Source: a virus
Virus record (IMG/VR): IMGVR_UViG_3300037502_002472
Location: 1 to 49,051 of that record
DNA: 49,051 nt
Reading direction: 5' to 3' (one strand)
Every line of letters begins with the position of its first letter. Positions within the stretch are counted from its first letter, which is position 1. This document shows positions 13,551-20,660 of this stretch, in pieces. The notes beneath the pieces are model-generated. The model saw only the letters and a list, made by a program, of their open reading frames with translations, had not been told where the DNA came from and searched no databases. The position numbers and the translations under genes are program-made.

Positions 13551-14471
13551 ATGACAGAAGACACCGTGAAAATCTACCTCGCCGCCAGGTACAACGGCGG
13601 CCGCGCTGACCCACGGTCCAACAACCCACACCAGCAGGCTGCGGCATCCGAACCGTACCCACATCACCTCGAGTCCTATCACTACGTCGGTCGCGGTCAA
13701 GTGGCGGACGCCGTACGCCACAACAAGCACCAACTGTTCATGGACTCCGGGGCCTTCTCCATGTTCACGCTCGGTATCGGGGTTGACCTGGACGCATACG
13801 GGCGGTACTTGCGCGACGCCTCGGACTACATCGAGGTCGCGTCGAACGTGGACGCCATTGGTGCCGGCAAGGAGCGCATCAGCTATGAGAACCAGAAGTA
13901 CCTCGAGAGCTTGCATTTACCCGTGCCCGTGTGCCCAGTACACCACGCGCGCGATGACGACGCCTGGCTCGTAAGATACATCGACGAGGGCTACCCGTAC
14001 ATCTTCCTCGGCGGCATGGTACCGGAGTCGACCCCATACCTGATCGAGTGGCTAGACAGGATCTGGGACAAGTACCTTGCCCTTCCGGACGGTAGCGCAC
14101 GGGTCAAGGTCCACGGCTTTGGCCTCACAACGTTCGAGCTGATGGAACGCTATCCGTGGTTCTCGGTGGACTCGACATCGTGGGTACAGATCGCGATGTT
14201 CGGCAGCATCATATACCCAGTGAATGGCAAGCCTCGAACGCTCACGTTCTCCTCCAGCAGCCCCGCTGCTAAGGTTGTGGACAAGAGTTACTGGACGTTA
14301 GACGCCCTCACACGCGCAGAGATCGACAAGGTATTGACGGCTGAGGGCTTCGACCCGCAAGACCTGGCTTCGAGCTACGGCTGGCGCGACAAGTGGAACA
14401 TCCGCTTTTATCGGCGCTACATGGAGACGCTGCGCCCGGTGTTCAAGCGCAAACAAGTCACGTTCTTCTGA
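13551..14471 (+). CDS. dpdA: DpdA-like DNA-guanine transglycosylase
   Basis: A 306-residue protein of the TGT/DpdA superfamily, which exchanges guanine in nucleic acid for a 7-deazaguanine base. FMDSGAFS (Asp65) matches the DSGGF-type active-site strand of tRNA-guanine transglycosylase, FLGGM (152-156) resembles the substrate loop, VHGFG (187-191) follows, and FSVDSTSW (Asp207) provides the likely nucleophile. The short form without a tRNA-specific C-terminal zinc domain fits phage DpdA. With queC, queD, queE and folE next to it, the target is inferred to be phage DNA and the donor preQ0. ATG 13551 is preferred over an in-frame TTG at 13518. The ribosome site is weak; a TAATAC 19 bases upstream could give a short leader. 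Confidence 0.88.
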   Translation: MTEDTVKIYLAARYNGGRADPRSNNPHQQAAASEPYPHHLESYHYVGRGQVADAVRHNKHQLFMDSGAFSMFTLGIGVDLDAYGRYLRDASDYIEVASNVDAIGAGKERISYENQKYLESLHLPVPVCPVHHARDDDAWLVRYIDEGYPYIFLGGMVPESTPYLIEWLDRIWDKYLALPDGSARVKVHGFGLTTFELMERYPWFSVDSTSWVQIAMFGSIIYPVNGKPRTLTFSSSSPAAKVVDKSYWTLDALTRAEIDKVLTAEGFDPQDLASSYGWRDKWNIRFYRRYMETLRPVFKRKQVTFF

Positions 14472-14472
14472 C

Positions 14473-15429
14473 ATGCTTGACACTCTCAAGCCCCTCACCA
14501 AGCACACCGGGAGTAGGTTTAACCCGATCCTCGGGTGTGTGCACATCTACACCACCGGCCACGGATCACGGGCACAGGTCGGCAACGGCCGGTACACCGT
14601 CGATGTACCCTGCGAGCTGCCGTCAATGACGGTGGATCTGGATCGCCTCGTGGCCGCCGTCAACGCGTGTCCGGGCACCCCTACCCTGCACGTCGACGGC
14701 GACCGTGTAGCGGTCAAGGCCGGTCGGGTGCGGGCTCGACTGCAGCTCTCCACGACACCGTACCCGGTGGCTACACCAGACCCGACGACGGACCACCCGC
14801 TCGCCGACATCGGCCCGTTGCTGACAACGCTTTACCCGTTCGCGGCCACCGACGCCAGCCGTCCGTGGTCGACGGCGATCTGTCTATCTGGGGATTACGC
14901 CTACGCGACGAACAATGTCTGCGTTGCCCGTGCGCCACTACCCGTCCCCGTGGGGTCACCCGTCAACATTCCGTCGACCGTCGTCGAGGCTGTCACCGAG
15001 CGAGGGCTGATCACCAGTGTCGGCTACACCGACGGTGCTGTGACGTTCTACTACGGAGATGGGTCGTGGGTGCGGACGTTGTTGATCGCGGGCGAATGGC
15101 CCACGCAGGTGATCGACGAGATGCTGGCCGCGGTACCTGACGCCTGGGACACGGCCAACGCAGACCTAGGGCCGTTGATGGTGACGGCGGTAAAGTTGTC
15201 CGATGAGCGGCTACCGTGCGTGGAGTTCGGGGCCGCTACGATGCAGCTTGTCGACGGGTCATTTGTCGTCGATGACCTGACCGGGGTGCCCGACAGCGGC
15301 CGCATCGCGGCGCGCATCGGGGCGCTGGTCTTCGGGATCGCTACACACGTTCAATGGCACACACCGGGGCAGGACCGGCACGCGTTCCGGGCGGGCGACC
15401 TTGTCGGTGTTTTCGGGGGTACCAAATGA
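14473..15429 (+). CDS. Sliding clamp-like protein (DNA polymerase III beta type)
   Basis: A 318-residue protein resembling phage beta-clamp homologues. Matches to the clamp design: MTVDLDRLVAAV near 50-60, DGDRVAVKAGRVRARL (about 76-90) like the clamp's first-domain strand, FAATDASRPW, then the second-domain IPSTVVEAV and the GEWPTQVIDEMLA segment. A clamp would tether the phage polymerase encoded two genes downstream. It starts two bases after the dpdA stop and ends by ATGA overlap with the next gene. The call rests on a remembered family pattern, so it is moderate; no clamp loader is visible in the window, and host loader use is assumed. Confidence 0.6.
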   Translation: MLDTLKPLTKHTGSRFNPILGCVHIYTTGHGSRAQVGNGRYTVDVPCELPSMTVDLDRLVAAVNACPGTPTLHVDGDRVAVKAGRVRARLQLSTTPYPVATPDPTTDHPLADIGPLLTTLYPFAATDASRPWSTAICLSGDYAYATNNVCVARAPLPVPVGSPVNIPSTVVEAVTERGLITSVGYTDGAVTFYYGDGSWVRTLLIAGEWPTQVIDEMLAAVPDAWDTANADLGPLMVTAVKLSDERLPCVEFGAATMQLVDGSFVVDDLTGVPDSGRIAARIGALVFGIATHVQWHTPGQDRHAFRAGDLVGVFGGTK

Positions 15430-15863
15430 AGGGCAAAACGGTCTATCTGTGCGGTCCGATCCACGGCCGCACCGACGCAGAGTGCATCACATGGCGGCAA
15501 ACCTTTCGTGCGATCTGGGACGGCGAGGTGCTGGACCCGATCCGCCGTGACTACCGGGGCCGGGAGTACGAGGACCCGCACGGATTGGTGCACAGCGACC
15601 TCGCCGATGTCCGTGCGGCTGACGCGCTGATCGTGTACTACGATAAGCCGTCAGTGGGCACCTCGATGGAGGTGTTCTACGCCAGCCACATCCTCGGCAA
15701 GCCGGTCGTGCTTGTGAACCGCAGTTACGACATCATTCCGGTCTGGATGCTGTACCACGCGGACCAGATCGTCGGCAGCCTTACGCACGCCAGGGCGGCG
15801 CTCGACGAGTGTCTGTCGGCGGGGTGGAGGCCAACCCTACGTCGAACGTCTGCCGATGCGTGA
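15426..15863 (+). CDS. Nucleoside 2-deoxyribosyltransferase-like protein
   Basis: A 145-residue Rossmann-like protein of the nucleoside 2-deoxyribosyltransferase superfamily. GPIHGR (10-15) is the nucleotide loop, aspartates at 58, 61 and 66 (DLADVRAADALIVYY) line the site, and GTSMEVFYA (78-86) carries the catalytic glutamate (Glu82) in the family motif GT-x2-E. Such enzymes cleave or swap bases on deoxyribonucleosides or their monophosphates. The place between the clamp and polymerase genes, in the same operon as preQ0 synthesis, suggests a role in nucleotide salvage or base exchange. Overlaps by ATGA on the left and by eight bases on the right show tight coupling. Confidence 0.78.
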   Translation: MKGKTVYLCGPIHGRTDAECITWRQTFRAIWDGEVLDPIRRDYRGREYEDPHGLVHSDLADVRAADALIVYYDKPSVGTSMEVFYASHILGKPVVLVNRSYDIIPVWMLYHADQIVGSLTHARAALDECLSAGWRPTLRRTSADA

Positions 15864-17838
15864 TGACTCGGTCGGGTTCTTCTGGGCTGATCTGCATACC
15901 GGGCGGGAGCGGGGCACCTACGCCCGGACCATCCCACCGATACCCGACACCGGGTGGAAACCGCCCGAGACGTTTCCGCGGCTGGCGGACTGCCCCATCC
16001 TCGGGCTGGACGTCGAGACGCGCGACACGGCGCTGACAACGAAAGGTCCAGGGTTCCGCCGCGAGGGCGACGAGCACGCGCACATCGTGGGCATCTCGGT
16101 CGCCACCGTGGACGGGCACTCGTGGTACTTCCCGATGCGCCATGAGATGGCGCCCGAGCAGAACCTGCCCGTGGGCACTGTGCTACGGTGGGCGCGCGAC
16201 AACTTGTGCACCGAGGGACAGGTCAAGGTCGGCGCGAACCTCGCTTACGACGTCGACGCCCTGTGGAGCGACGGGGTGCCCGTCACCGGTCCGTTTGTCG
16301 ACATCCAGTGGGCGGAGGCGTTGCTCGACGAGTACCGCCGCACGTACAACCTCGAGTCGCTGGCGCAGTCGTACCTCGGACAGTCGAAAGTCAAGGACGA
16401 GCTGCAGGACTGGGCTGTGAGGGCCTACGGCGACGAGAACTACCGCCAGAACATCTACCGGTGTCCGCCGTGCCTCGTTGGCCCTTACGCTGAGGCGGAT
16501 GCGCACCTACCGCTGCGGATCTTCGAGCTCCAGCGCGAGCTGCTACGCGCCCAGGAGTTGCTGCCGCTGTTTGAGAAAGTGGAGATGCCACTGCTGCCCC
16601 AGCTTGTGCGTATGCGTCACCGTGGGGTGCGTGTGGACATCGACCACGCCAAGAGGCTCGACGATCGGCTTAGCCAGGAGATCGAGCGCCTCGACCGTGA
16701 ACTGGAGAGCCTGGCTGGGCATCGTGTTGACGTCAACGTCAAGACCGACCTGCAACGAATTTTTGATAGGGCCGGCATCGAGTACCCACGTACCGCCACC
16801 GGACAGCCGTCGTTCGCGAAAGACTTTCTGGACTTCTGCGACCACCCGGTCGCCGCGCTGGTCGTCGACCGCCGCAAGATGGCCAAGTACCGGGACACGT
16901 TCGTGCGTGGGTACGTGCTAGACCTTCACGTCAACGGGCGACTGCACGCACTCTTTCACGCGCTGCGTGGGGACGAGAACGGGACGGTCAGCGGGCGCTT
17001 CTCGTCGTCACTGCCGAACCTGCAGAACATCCCCGCACGTGATCCGTTGTGGGGTCCCCTGCTGCGGGCGCTGTTCGTGGCCGAGTATGGCGAGCTGTGG
17101 TTGCGTCACGACTGGTCGCAGATCGAGTATCGATTCCTCGCCCATTACGCCCGTGGACCCAGCGGTGACACGGTGCGCCGGATGTACCGCGACGACCCGT
17201 CGACGGACTTTCACACGATGACGCAGTCGCTGATCCGGGACGTTGCCGGCGTGACCCTGGACCGTAAGCCCGTGAAGAACATCAACTTCGGGTTGTGCTA
17301 CGGCATGGGCAAGGCCAAGCTCTCCCACGACCTGGGGTTGGATCTGGCGGCTGGCGAAGAGCTGTTTGCGGCCTACCACACCGGGGTGCCGTTCGTGGCG
17401 GCCACCTACGAGGCGGCGCAGCAAAAGGCGGCTGCCCGCGGGTACATCGTCACGACGTGTGGCCGCCGCGCACGGTTCCCACTGTTCGAGCCAGCGTTCG
17501 GTGAGCAAAGGCCGGCGCTGTCGGAAGCAGAGGCGCGCGATAAGTACGGGCGTGTGCGACGGGCGCTCACGCACAAGGCGCTCAACAGGCTACTACAAGG
17601 GTCGGCTGCGGACTTGATGAAGGTGGCGATGGTGACAATGGACGAGGCCGGGGTCGAGCGATTACTGGGTCCTATGCTACTGACGTGCCACGATGAGACC
17701 GGGCATAGTATGCCGGACACCCCCGAAGGTCGTGAAGGGGCCGCCGAAGTCAAGAGGTGCATGGAAACGTGTATGACCTTGCGGGTCCCCGTGATCGCCG
17801 AGCAGTCGATCGGTCGCAATTGGGGCGAGTGCAAATGA
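15856..17838 (+). CDS. Family A DNA polymerase with 3'-5' exonuclease
   Basis: A 660-residue phage replicative polymerase. Exonuclease motifs: LDVETRD (Asp52, Glu54), then GANLAYDVD and YNLESLAQSYL. Polymerase motifs: SGRFSSSLPNLQNIP, motif A DWSQIEYR (about 418-425), motif B RKPVKNINFGLCYGMG (about 470-485) and motif C CHDE (about 612-615). The motif B aromatic residue is Phe (NFG), as in Escherichia coli Pol I rather than the Tyr of T7. The length and absence of a 5' nuclease fit phage Pol A. It is coupled by overlaps to the genes on both sides. It would copy, and must read through, 7-deazaguanine-bearing template if the modification predicted here is made. Confidence 0.96.
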   Translation: MRDDSVGFFWADLHTGRERGTYARTIPPIPDTGWKPPETFPRLADCPILGLDVETRDTALTTKGPGFRREGDEHAHIVGISVATVDGHSWYFPMRHEMAPEQNLPVGTVLRWARDNLCTEGQVKVGANLAYDVDALWSDGVPVTGPFVDIQWAEALLDEYRRTYNLESLAQSYLGQSKVKDELQDWAVRAYGDENYRQNIYRCPPCLVGPYAEADAHLPLRIFELQRELLRAQELLPLFEKVEMPLLPQLVRMRHRGVRVDIDHAKRLDDRLSQEIERLDRELESLAGHRVDVNVKTDLQRIFDRAGIEYPRTATGQPSFAKDFLDFCDHPVAALVVDRRKMAKYRDTFVRGYVLDLHVNGRLHALFHALRGDENGTVSGRFSSSLPNLQNIPARDPLWGPLLRALFVAEYGELWLRHDWSQIEYRFLAHYARGPSGDTVRRMYRDDPSTDFHTMTQSLIRDVAGVTLDRKPVKNINFGLCYGMGKAKLSHDLGLDLAAGEELFAAYHTGVPFVAATYEAAQQKAAARGYIVTTCGRRARFPLFEPAFGEQRPALSEAEARDKYGRVRRALTHKALNRLLQGSAADLMKVAMVTMDEAGVERLLGPMLLTCHDETGHSMPDTPEGREGAAEVKRCMETCMTLRVPVIAEQSIGRNWGECK

Positions 17839-18281
17839 ACGAGGCTGCGTACTGGACAAGGGTTCTCCGACCACGGCTCGTGCGCGAATGTCGGGCCGCT
17901 GGTCTGCGTGGTCACTTTGAGCGGGTCGAGAACACGGTCGCCAGTGGCACCCCCGACGTCGACTACTGCATCAGCGGGCGGGCCGGTAAGGTGGAGCTGA
18001 AGTACGCTCCACGGCTGCCCGTGCGCTCGACCACCCCCGTTCTCGGCCGTGGCAAAGGGCTACGCAAGACGCAGGTGCGGTGGATAGCAAAGCGCAACAT
18101 CGCGGGTGGCTCGGTGTTCGTCACCATCGGGTGTCCGCGTCGTACCTGGGTGCTTAATGTCGCGGGCTGGACGGTGGCACAGTTGCAGCGGATCGAACGG
18201 ATGACGGCAGCGGATCTTGACGACGCGTGCGCGTGGTCCGACACACGCGGTCACACATTGGTGAGTGTACTGGTCACTTGA
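17835..18281 (+). CDS. PD-(D/E)XK nuclease-like protein
   Basis: A 148-residue small nuclease. The catalytic pattern is GTPDVDY followed by GKVELKYA, that is PD-x(n)-E-x-K, on adjacent strands, and GLRKTQVRWIAKRNIAG resembles the helix of VRR-NUC/Holliday-resolvase-like phage nucleases. It begins at ATG 17835 overlapping the polymerase stop. Likely work: resolving branched DNA or processing replication intermediates. A methylation or modification-sensitive role is not excluded. It is the last gene of the coupled queD-to-polymerase block; a fair promoter follows at 18285. Confidence 0.75.
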   Translation: MNEAAYWTRVLRPRLVRECRAAGLRGHFERVENTVASGTPDVDYCISGRAGKVELKYAPRLPVRSTTPVLGRGKGLRKTQVRWIAKRNIAGGSVFVTIGCPRRTWVLNVAGWTVAQLQRIERMTAADLDDACAWSDTRGHTLVSVLVT

Positions 18282-18284
18282 GGG

Positions 18285-18314
18285 GTGACATGCTCTACAC
18301 GTTCGCCCTACAGT
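18285..18314 (+). promoter_or_regulatory. Sigma70-type promoter
   Basis: GTGACA (18285-18290), 18 bases, TACAGT (18309-18314), immediately after the nuclease gene and 35 bases before the next start with a strong GAGAAAGGACACC ribosome site. The -35 lies in GTGACATG, the same octamer found in the inverted pair at 455-473 and 549-568. Confidence 0.5.
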
Positions 18315-18348
18315 ACGCACACCACAACCCGTATTGAGAAAGGACACC

Positions 18349-18603
18349 ATGAACACCAGCAACCAAAAATCCGACGCCGTGAACCCGCTCGACGTCCGCG
18401 AGTCACGAGCCGCGGACGCGATCATCGGCCTCGCCGTCGTTCCGTTCGCCTGCAATCCCGTCCGTCCAACCGGTGGCCAGCAGGCGAACCAGTCGTTGCC
18501 CGCCGGTTGGGTACTCCCCGGCGGCGAGCGCACGACCAACCAGACCCGCGTCCTGCTGGTGGCCCGTCGGATGGACGAGCTGCTGCGCGGTCCCCGCCCG
18601 TGA
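18349..18603 (+). CDS. Hypothetical protein
   Basis: An 84-residue protein, not recognised. It starts after one of the best ribosome sites in the window (GAGAAAGGACACC) behind the 18285 promoter, so it is probably well expressed and opens a new unit of host-takeover or envelope genes. The middle (IIGLAVVPFACNPVRPTGG) is moderately hydrophobic but too short for a secure membrane span. It ends with a charged helix. There is no overlap with the following gene (47 bases gap). Confidence 0.55.
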   Translation: MNTSNQKSDAVNPLDVRESRAADAIIGLAVVPFACNPVRPTGGQQANQSLPAGWVLPGGERTTNQTRVLLVARRMDELLRGPRP

Positions 18604-18650
18604 ACTGTGCTTCGACATTTTTCAACGTCTGCCTTTACCTGGAGCCACGA

Positions 18651-18887
18651 ATGAGCGTGCACAAATTTCCGCCACCCCAACCACGTGCCGATACCGCGCC
18701 GCCGGCCGTCGCACCGAAGCGAGACACGCCGCGCCCTACGTTCCTCGGTGGGTCGCGTACCCGTTACCGTCACCACTATGCCCACGACAATTCCGACTGG
18801 GGCGGAGTGGTGATCGCGGCCGTCGTTGTCGGCGCGTTTGTCGCGCTGCTGGTGATCGGGCTGCACATGACGGGTGCGGCGCCGTGA
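18651..18887 (+). CDS. Small single-span membrane protein
   Basis: A 78-residue protein whose last 28 residues form one transmembrane helix (WGGVVIAAVVVGAFVALLVIG). The first 50 residues are Pro/Arg/His-rich and probably cytoplasmic. It follows CTGGAGCCACGA. Its stop overlaps the start of another small membrane protein by GTGA, and further membrane or envelope-directed products follow, suggesting a superinfection-exclusion or envelope-modifying set. No family is recognised. Confidence 0.6.
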   Translation: MSVHKFPPPQPRADTAPPAVAPKRDTPRPTFLGGSRTRYRHHYAHDNSDWGGVVIAAVVVGAFVALLVIGLHMTGAAP

Positions 18888-19024
18888 AGCGCCGACCACG
18901 GCGCGTGCCAGACTCGGGTTGGGTGCACGCCGCGCTGCGCCTTGCGGTGGCGCTGGCGGCGCTGTTGGGCGTGATGTGGTTTGTCGGACCGGAGGCGCTG
19001 CCTCCGGATTGGGGATGGAGATGA
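18884..19024 (+). CDS. Tiny membrane protein
   Basis: A 46-residue protein starting with GTG (GTGA overlap with the previous stop) and ending in an ATGA overlap with the next gene, so it is framed on both sides as a coupled gene despite its size. A basic N-terminus (KRRPRRVPDSGW) precedes a membrane helix (LRLAVALAALLGVMWFVG). Not recognised. It is too short for ordinary gene-calling thresholds. Confidence 0.5.
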   Translation: MKRRPRRVPDSGWVHAALRLAVALAALLGVMWFVGPEALPPDWGWR

Positions 19025-19689
19025 TTGCCATCGCACTGGCCGCCAGCGTCGCGGCCTGTTCCTGGGACCGCCCAGGCGCGAACCCGTTCACCGGCGACGT
19101 GGTCGCGGCCGTCGACCGCTACCAGGACATCCCCGTCGCCGTGCGCGAGGCGCTGAAGGCCCGCATGGCAGCGCGCCGGTACGACGAGATGGCCACGATC
19201 ACGCGCGACGAGATCCGGGGTGAACACCGGTACGAGGGGCTGCGCGACATGCACTTCGGTGGCGGCACTGTCTGCCGCACCGTCACCCGCGATCGGTGGC
19301 CGTCCGCCGCCATCGAGCGCGGGCTCGTGTACTGCGAGCAAGGGCACTGCCTGATCGTGCCCACGGTGTGCCGCAACGTCTCCCGCGTGACGCGCGTGCC
19401 ACCGGCTCCGCCGCCCGATGTGCCGGTGGGCCGGGTCATCGAGATTCCCGGTGGGACGGGTGGCATAAGCTGGGCGCAAACACTCGACCTCGACGATCCG
19501 ACGCGCGACCCGGTCGGACGCTTGACGTACCCGCCGAGTATAGACTGGACCCCGGATCCGCTGCCGGCTGAACCGACACAGCTCGCGCGAGCCGTCGAGC
19601 CGATCCCGGAGCCCAGCACCTGGGCAATGATGGTGCTCGGTGTTTTGTTGGTGGCGGTCGCCGCCAGGAGAAGGTGGAGCAAAGCATGA
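19021..19689 (+). CDS. Lipoprotein-like protein with PEP-CTERM sorting tail
   Basis: A 222-residue protein with two export signals. The N-terminus IAIALAASVAAC is a short signal with a lipobox-like SVAAC, though it lacks the usual positive n-region. The C-terminus is a textbook PEP-CTERM tail: PEPSTWAMM (196-204), a hydrophobic span (VLGVLLVAVAA) and a basic end (RRRWSKA). In bacteria this tail is processed by exosortase in Gram-negative, biofilm-forming species. The body has several cysteines (GTVCRTV, VYCEQGHC, TVCRNV) and a Pro-rich linker. A phage gene using the host exosortase is unusual; a surface role such as blocking superinfection is inferred. Neighbours are small membrane proteins in one coupled operon. 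Confidence 0.75.
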   Translation: MIAIALAASVAACSWDRPGANPFTGDVVAAVDRYQDIPVAVREALKARMAARRYDEMATITRDEIRGEHRYEGLRDMHFGGGTVCRTVTRDRWPSAAIERGLVYCEQGHCLIVPTVCRNVSRVTRVPPAPPPDVPVGRVIEIPGGTGGISWAQTLDLDDPTRDPVGRLTYPPSIDWTPDPLPAEPTQLARAVEPIPEPSTWAMMVLGVLLVAVAARRRWSKA

Positions 19690-20069
19690 CCCGAGACGAA
19701 CTCGTGCGCCTCGCGCGGGAGGCCGGTTTCGGAGCCGGCGCTGGACAGGTCTGGACCGAGCACAGAGAGGGCATCTGCACGGAAGAACTTGAACGCTTCG
19801 CCGCCCTTGTCGCCGCAGCCGAGCGCAACCGCATGATCGCTGACGGCTGGCGTCAGTGCGCCCAGGGCCAGCGGACCTCGCAGTTCTGCGGCATGGTGGG
19901 GCAGGCTCGGTTGGAGCAGCCCGAACCCCGGCCCGAGCCGATCTCCGACGCGAAGATCCGCGCGGAATTCCGCGACATCGACCGTCACTGCCTGCCCGGG
20001 GAGATGACCTGCGAGGATTGGTTCACCGAAGGCGTGCGCTACGCGGAGAAGTACCATGCGCAACGATAG
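19686..20069 (+). CDS. Conserved phage protein of proteobacterial type
   Basis: A 127-residue soluble protein. The opening TRDELVRLAREAGF and the middle EELERFAALVAAAERNRM match a small protein recurring in phages and prophages of Betaproteobacteria, whose function is unknown. The C-terminal part (ISDAKIRAEFRDIDRH) also has that character. It overlaps the PEP-CTERM gene by ATGA and the next gene by 14 bases. It is included here as evidence of host group more than function. Confidence 0.6.
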   Translation: MTRDELVRLAREAGFGAGAGQVWTEHREGICTEELERFAALVAAAERNRMIADGWRQCAQGQRTSQFCGMVGQARLEQPEPRPEPISDAKIRAEFRDIDRHCLPGEMTCEDWFTEGVRYAEKYHAQR

Positions 20070-20319
20070 AGTTTCCTGGGCGACGACGTGGCCGATGGAA
20101 AGCCGATGGCTTCCGACCGTGGCCATGGTCGACGCACATTCGGAGGCGGTGCGCCGCGAGATGCGACGGCACACACCGTCGACCCTCAATCGTCGTACAG
20201 CCCCGGCGCGGATCGCGGACCGACAGCGGGCCGCCCGCGCATGGGTGTGGGCGATGGCGGCTGGGTTCGTGGTCGGCGCCGGGAGCGCGGCGGTTCTTGC
20301 CGGGCTGTTGTCGCCGTGA
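20056..20319 (+). CDS. Small membrane protein
   Basis: An 87-residue protein with one C-terminal membrane helix (VWAMAAGFVVGAGSAAVLAGLL) behind a strongly basic, Arg-rich region (RREMRRHTPSTLNRR). It overlaps both neighbours (14 bases upstream, GTGA downstream), so it is coupled with them. No family is recognised. Together with the three other envelope-directed products from 18651 on, it forms a group of proteins aimed at the host membrane. Confidence 0.58.
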   Translation: MRNDRVSWATTWPMESRWLPTVAMVDAHSEAVRREMRRHTPSTLNRRTAPARIADRQRAARAWVWAMAAGFVVGAGSAAVLAGLLSP

Positions 20320-20660
20320 AGTGCCCGCGCTGCGGCTTGTCCGCCGCGTTCAAAGTCATCGAGTCACGCCGCAACGAGGAGGGCTTCTGGCGCATTCGCA
20401 CGTGCGGCGCCTGTTTCAAGCCCTTCACCACGCTGGAAACATCCCCGCCCGAGCTGCGCATGCCGTGGGCGGAGATCATGCGCTCCCGTCGCGCGCTCAA
20501 ACCGCAAAAGCGCCAACAGCCCGCCCGCGCGCCGCGCGGCACCGCGGCACACCTCCAGGCGCTTCTGTCGCGTGAGGCGTCAGGTCAGCCCCGTCCCGCT
20601 GATGATCCACTCGGTGGAGGTGATCTTCCGGGCGATGGCGGTGCCGTTGGCGGCGAGTGA
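20316..20660 (+). CDS. NrdR-like zinc-ribbon protein
   Basis: A 114-residue protein whose first 45 residues closely follow the N-terminal zinc ribbon of NrdR: KCPRCG at 2-7, VIESRRNEEGFWRIR, then CGACFKPFTTLE. NrdR represses ribonucleotide reductase genes and needs an ATP-cone for sensing, which is missing here, so this is a stand-alone DNA-binding ribbon. It may be a phage transcription factor or may interfere with host nucleotide control. GTG start overlaps the previous stop. The final 27 codons overlap the fibre gene on the other strand (20580-20660), and the Gly/Asp-rich tail there looks like unselected sequence. Confidence 0.7.
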   Translation: MKCPRCGLSAAFKVIESRRNEEGFWRIRTCGACFKPFTTLETSPPELRMPWAEIMRSRRALKPQKRQQPARAPRGTAAHLQALLSREASGQPRPADDPLGGGDLPGDGGAVGGE

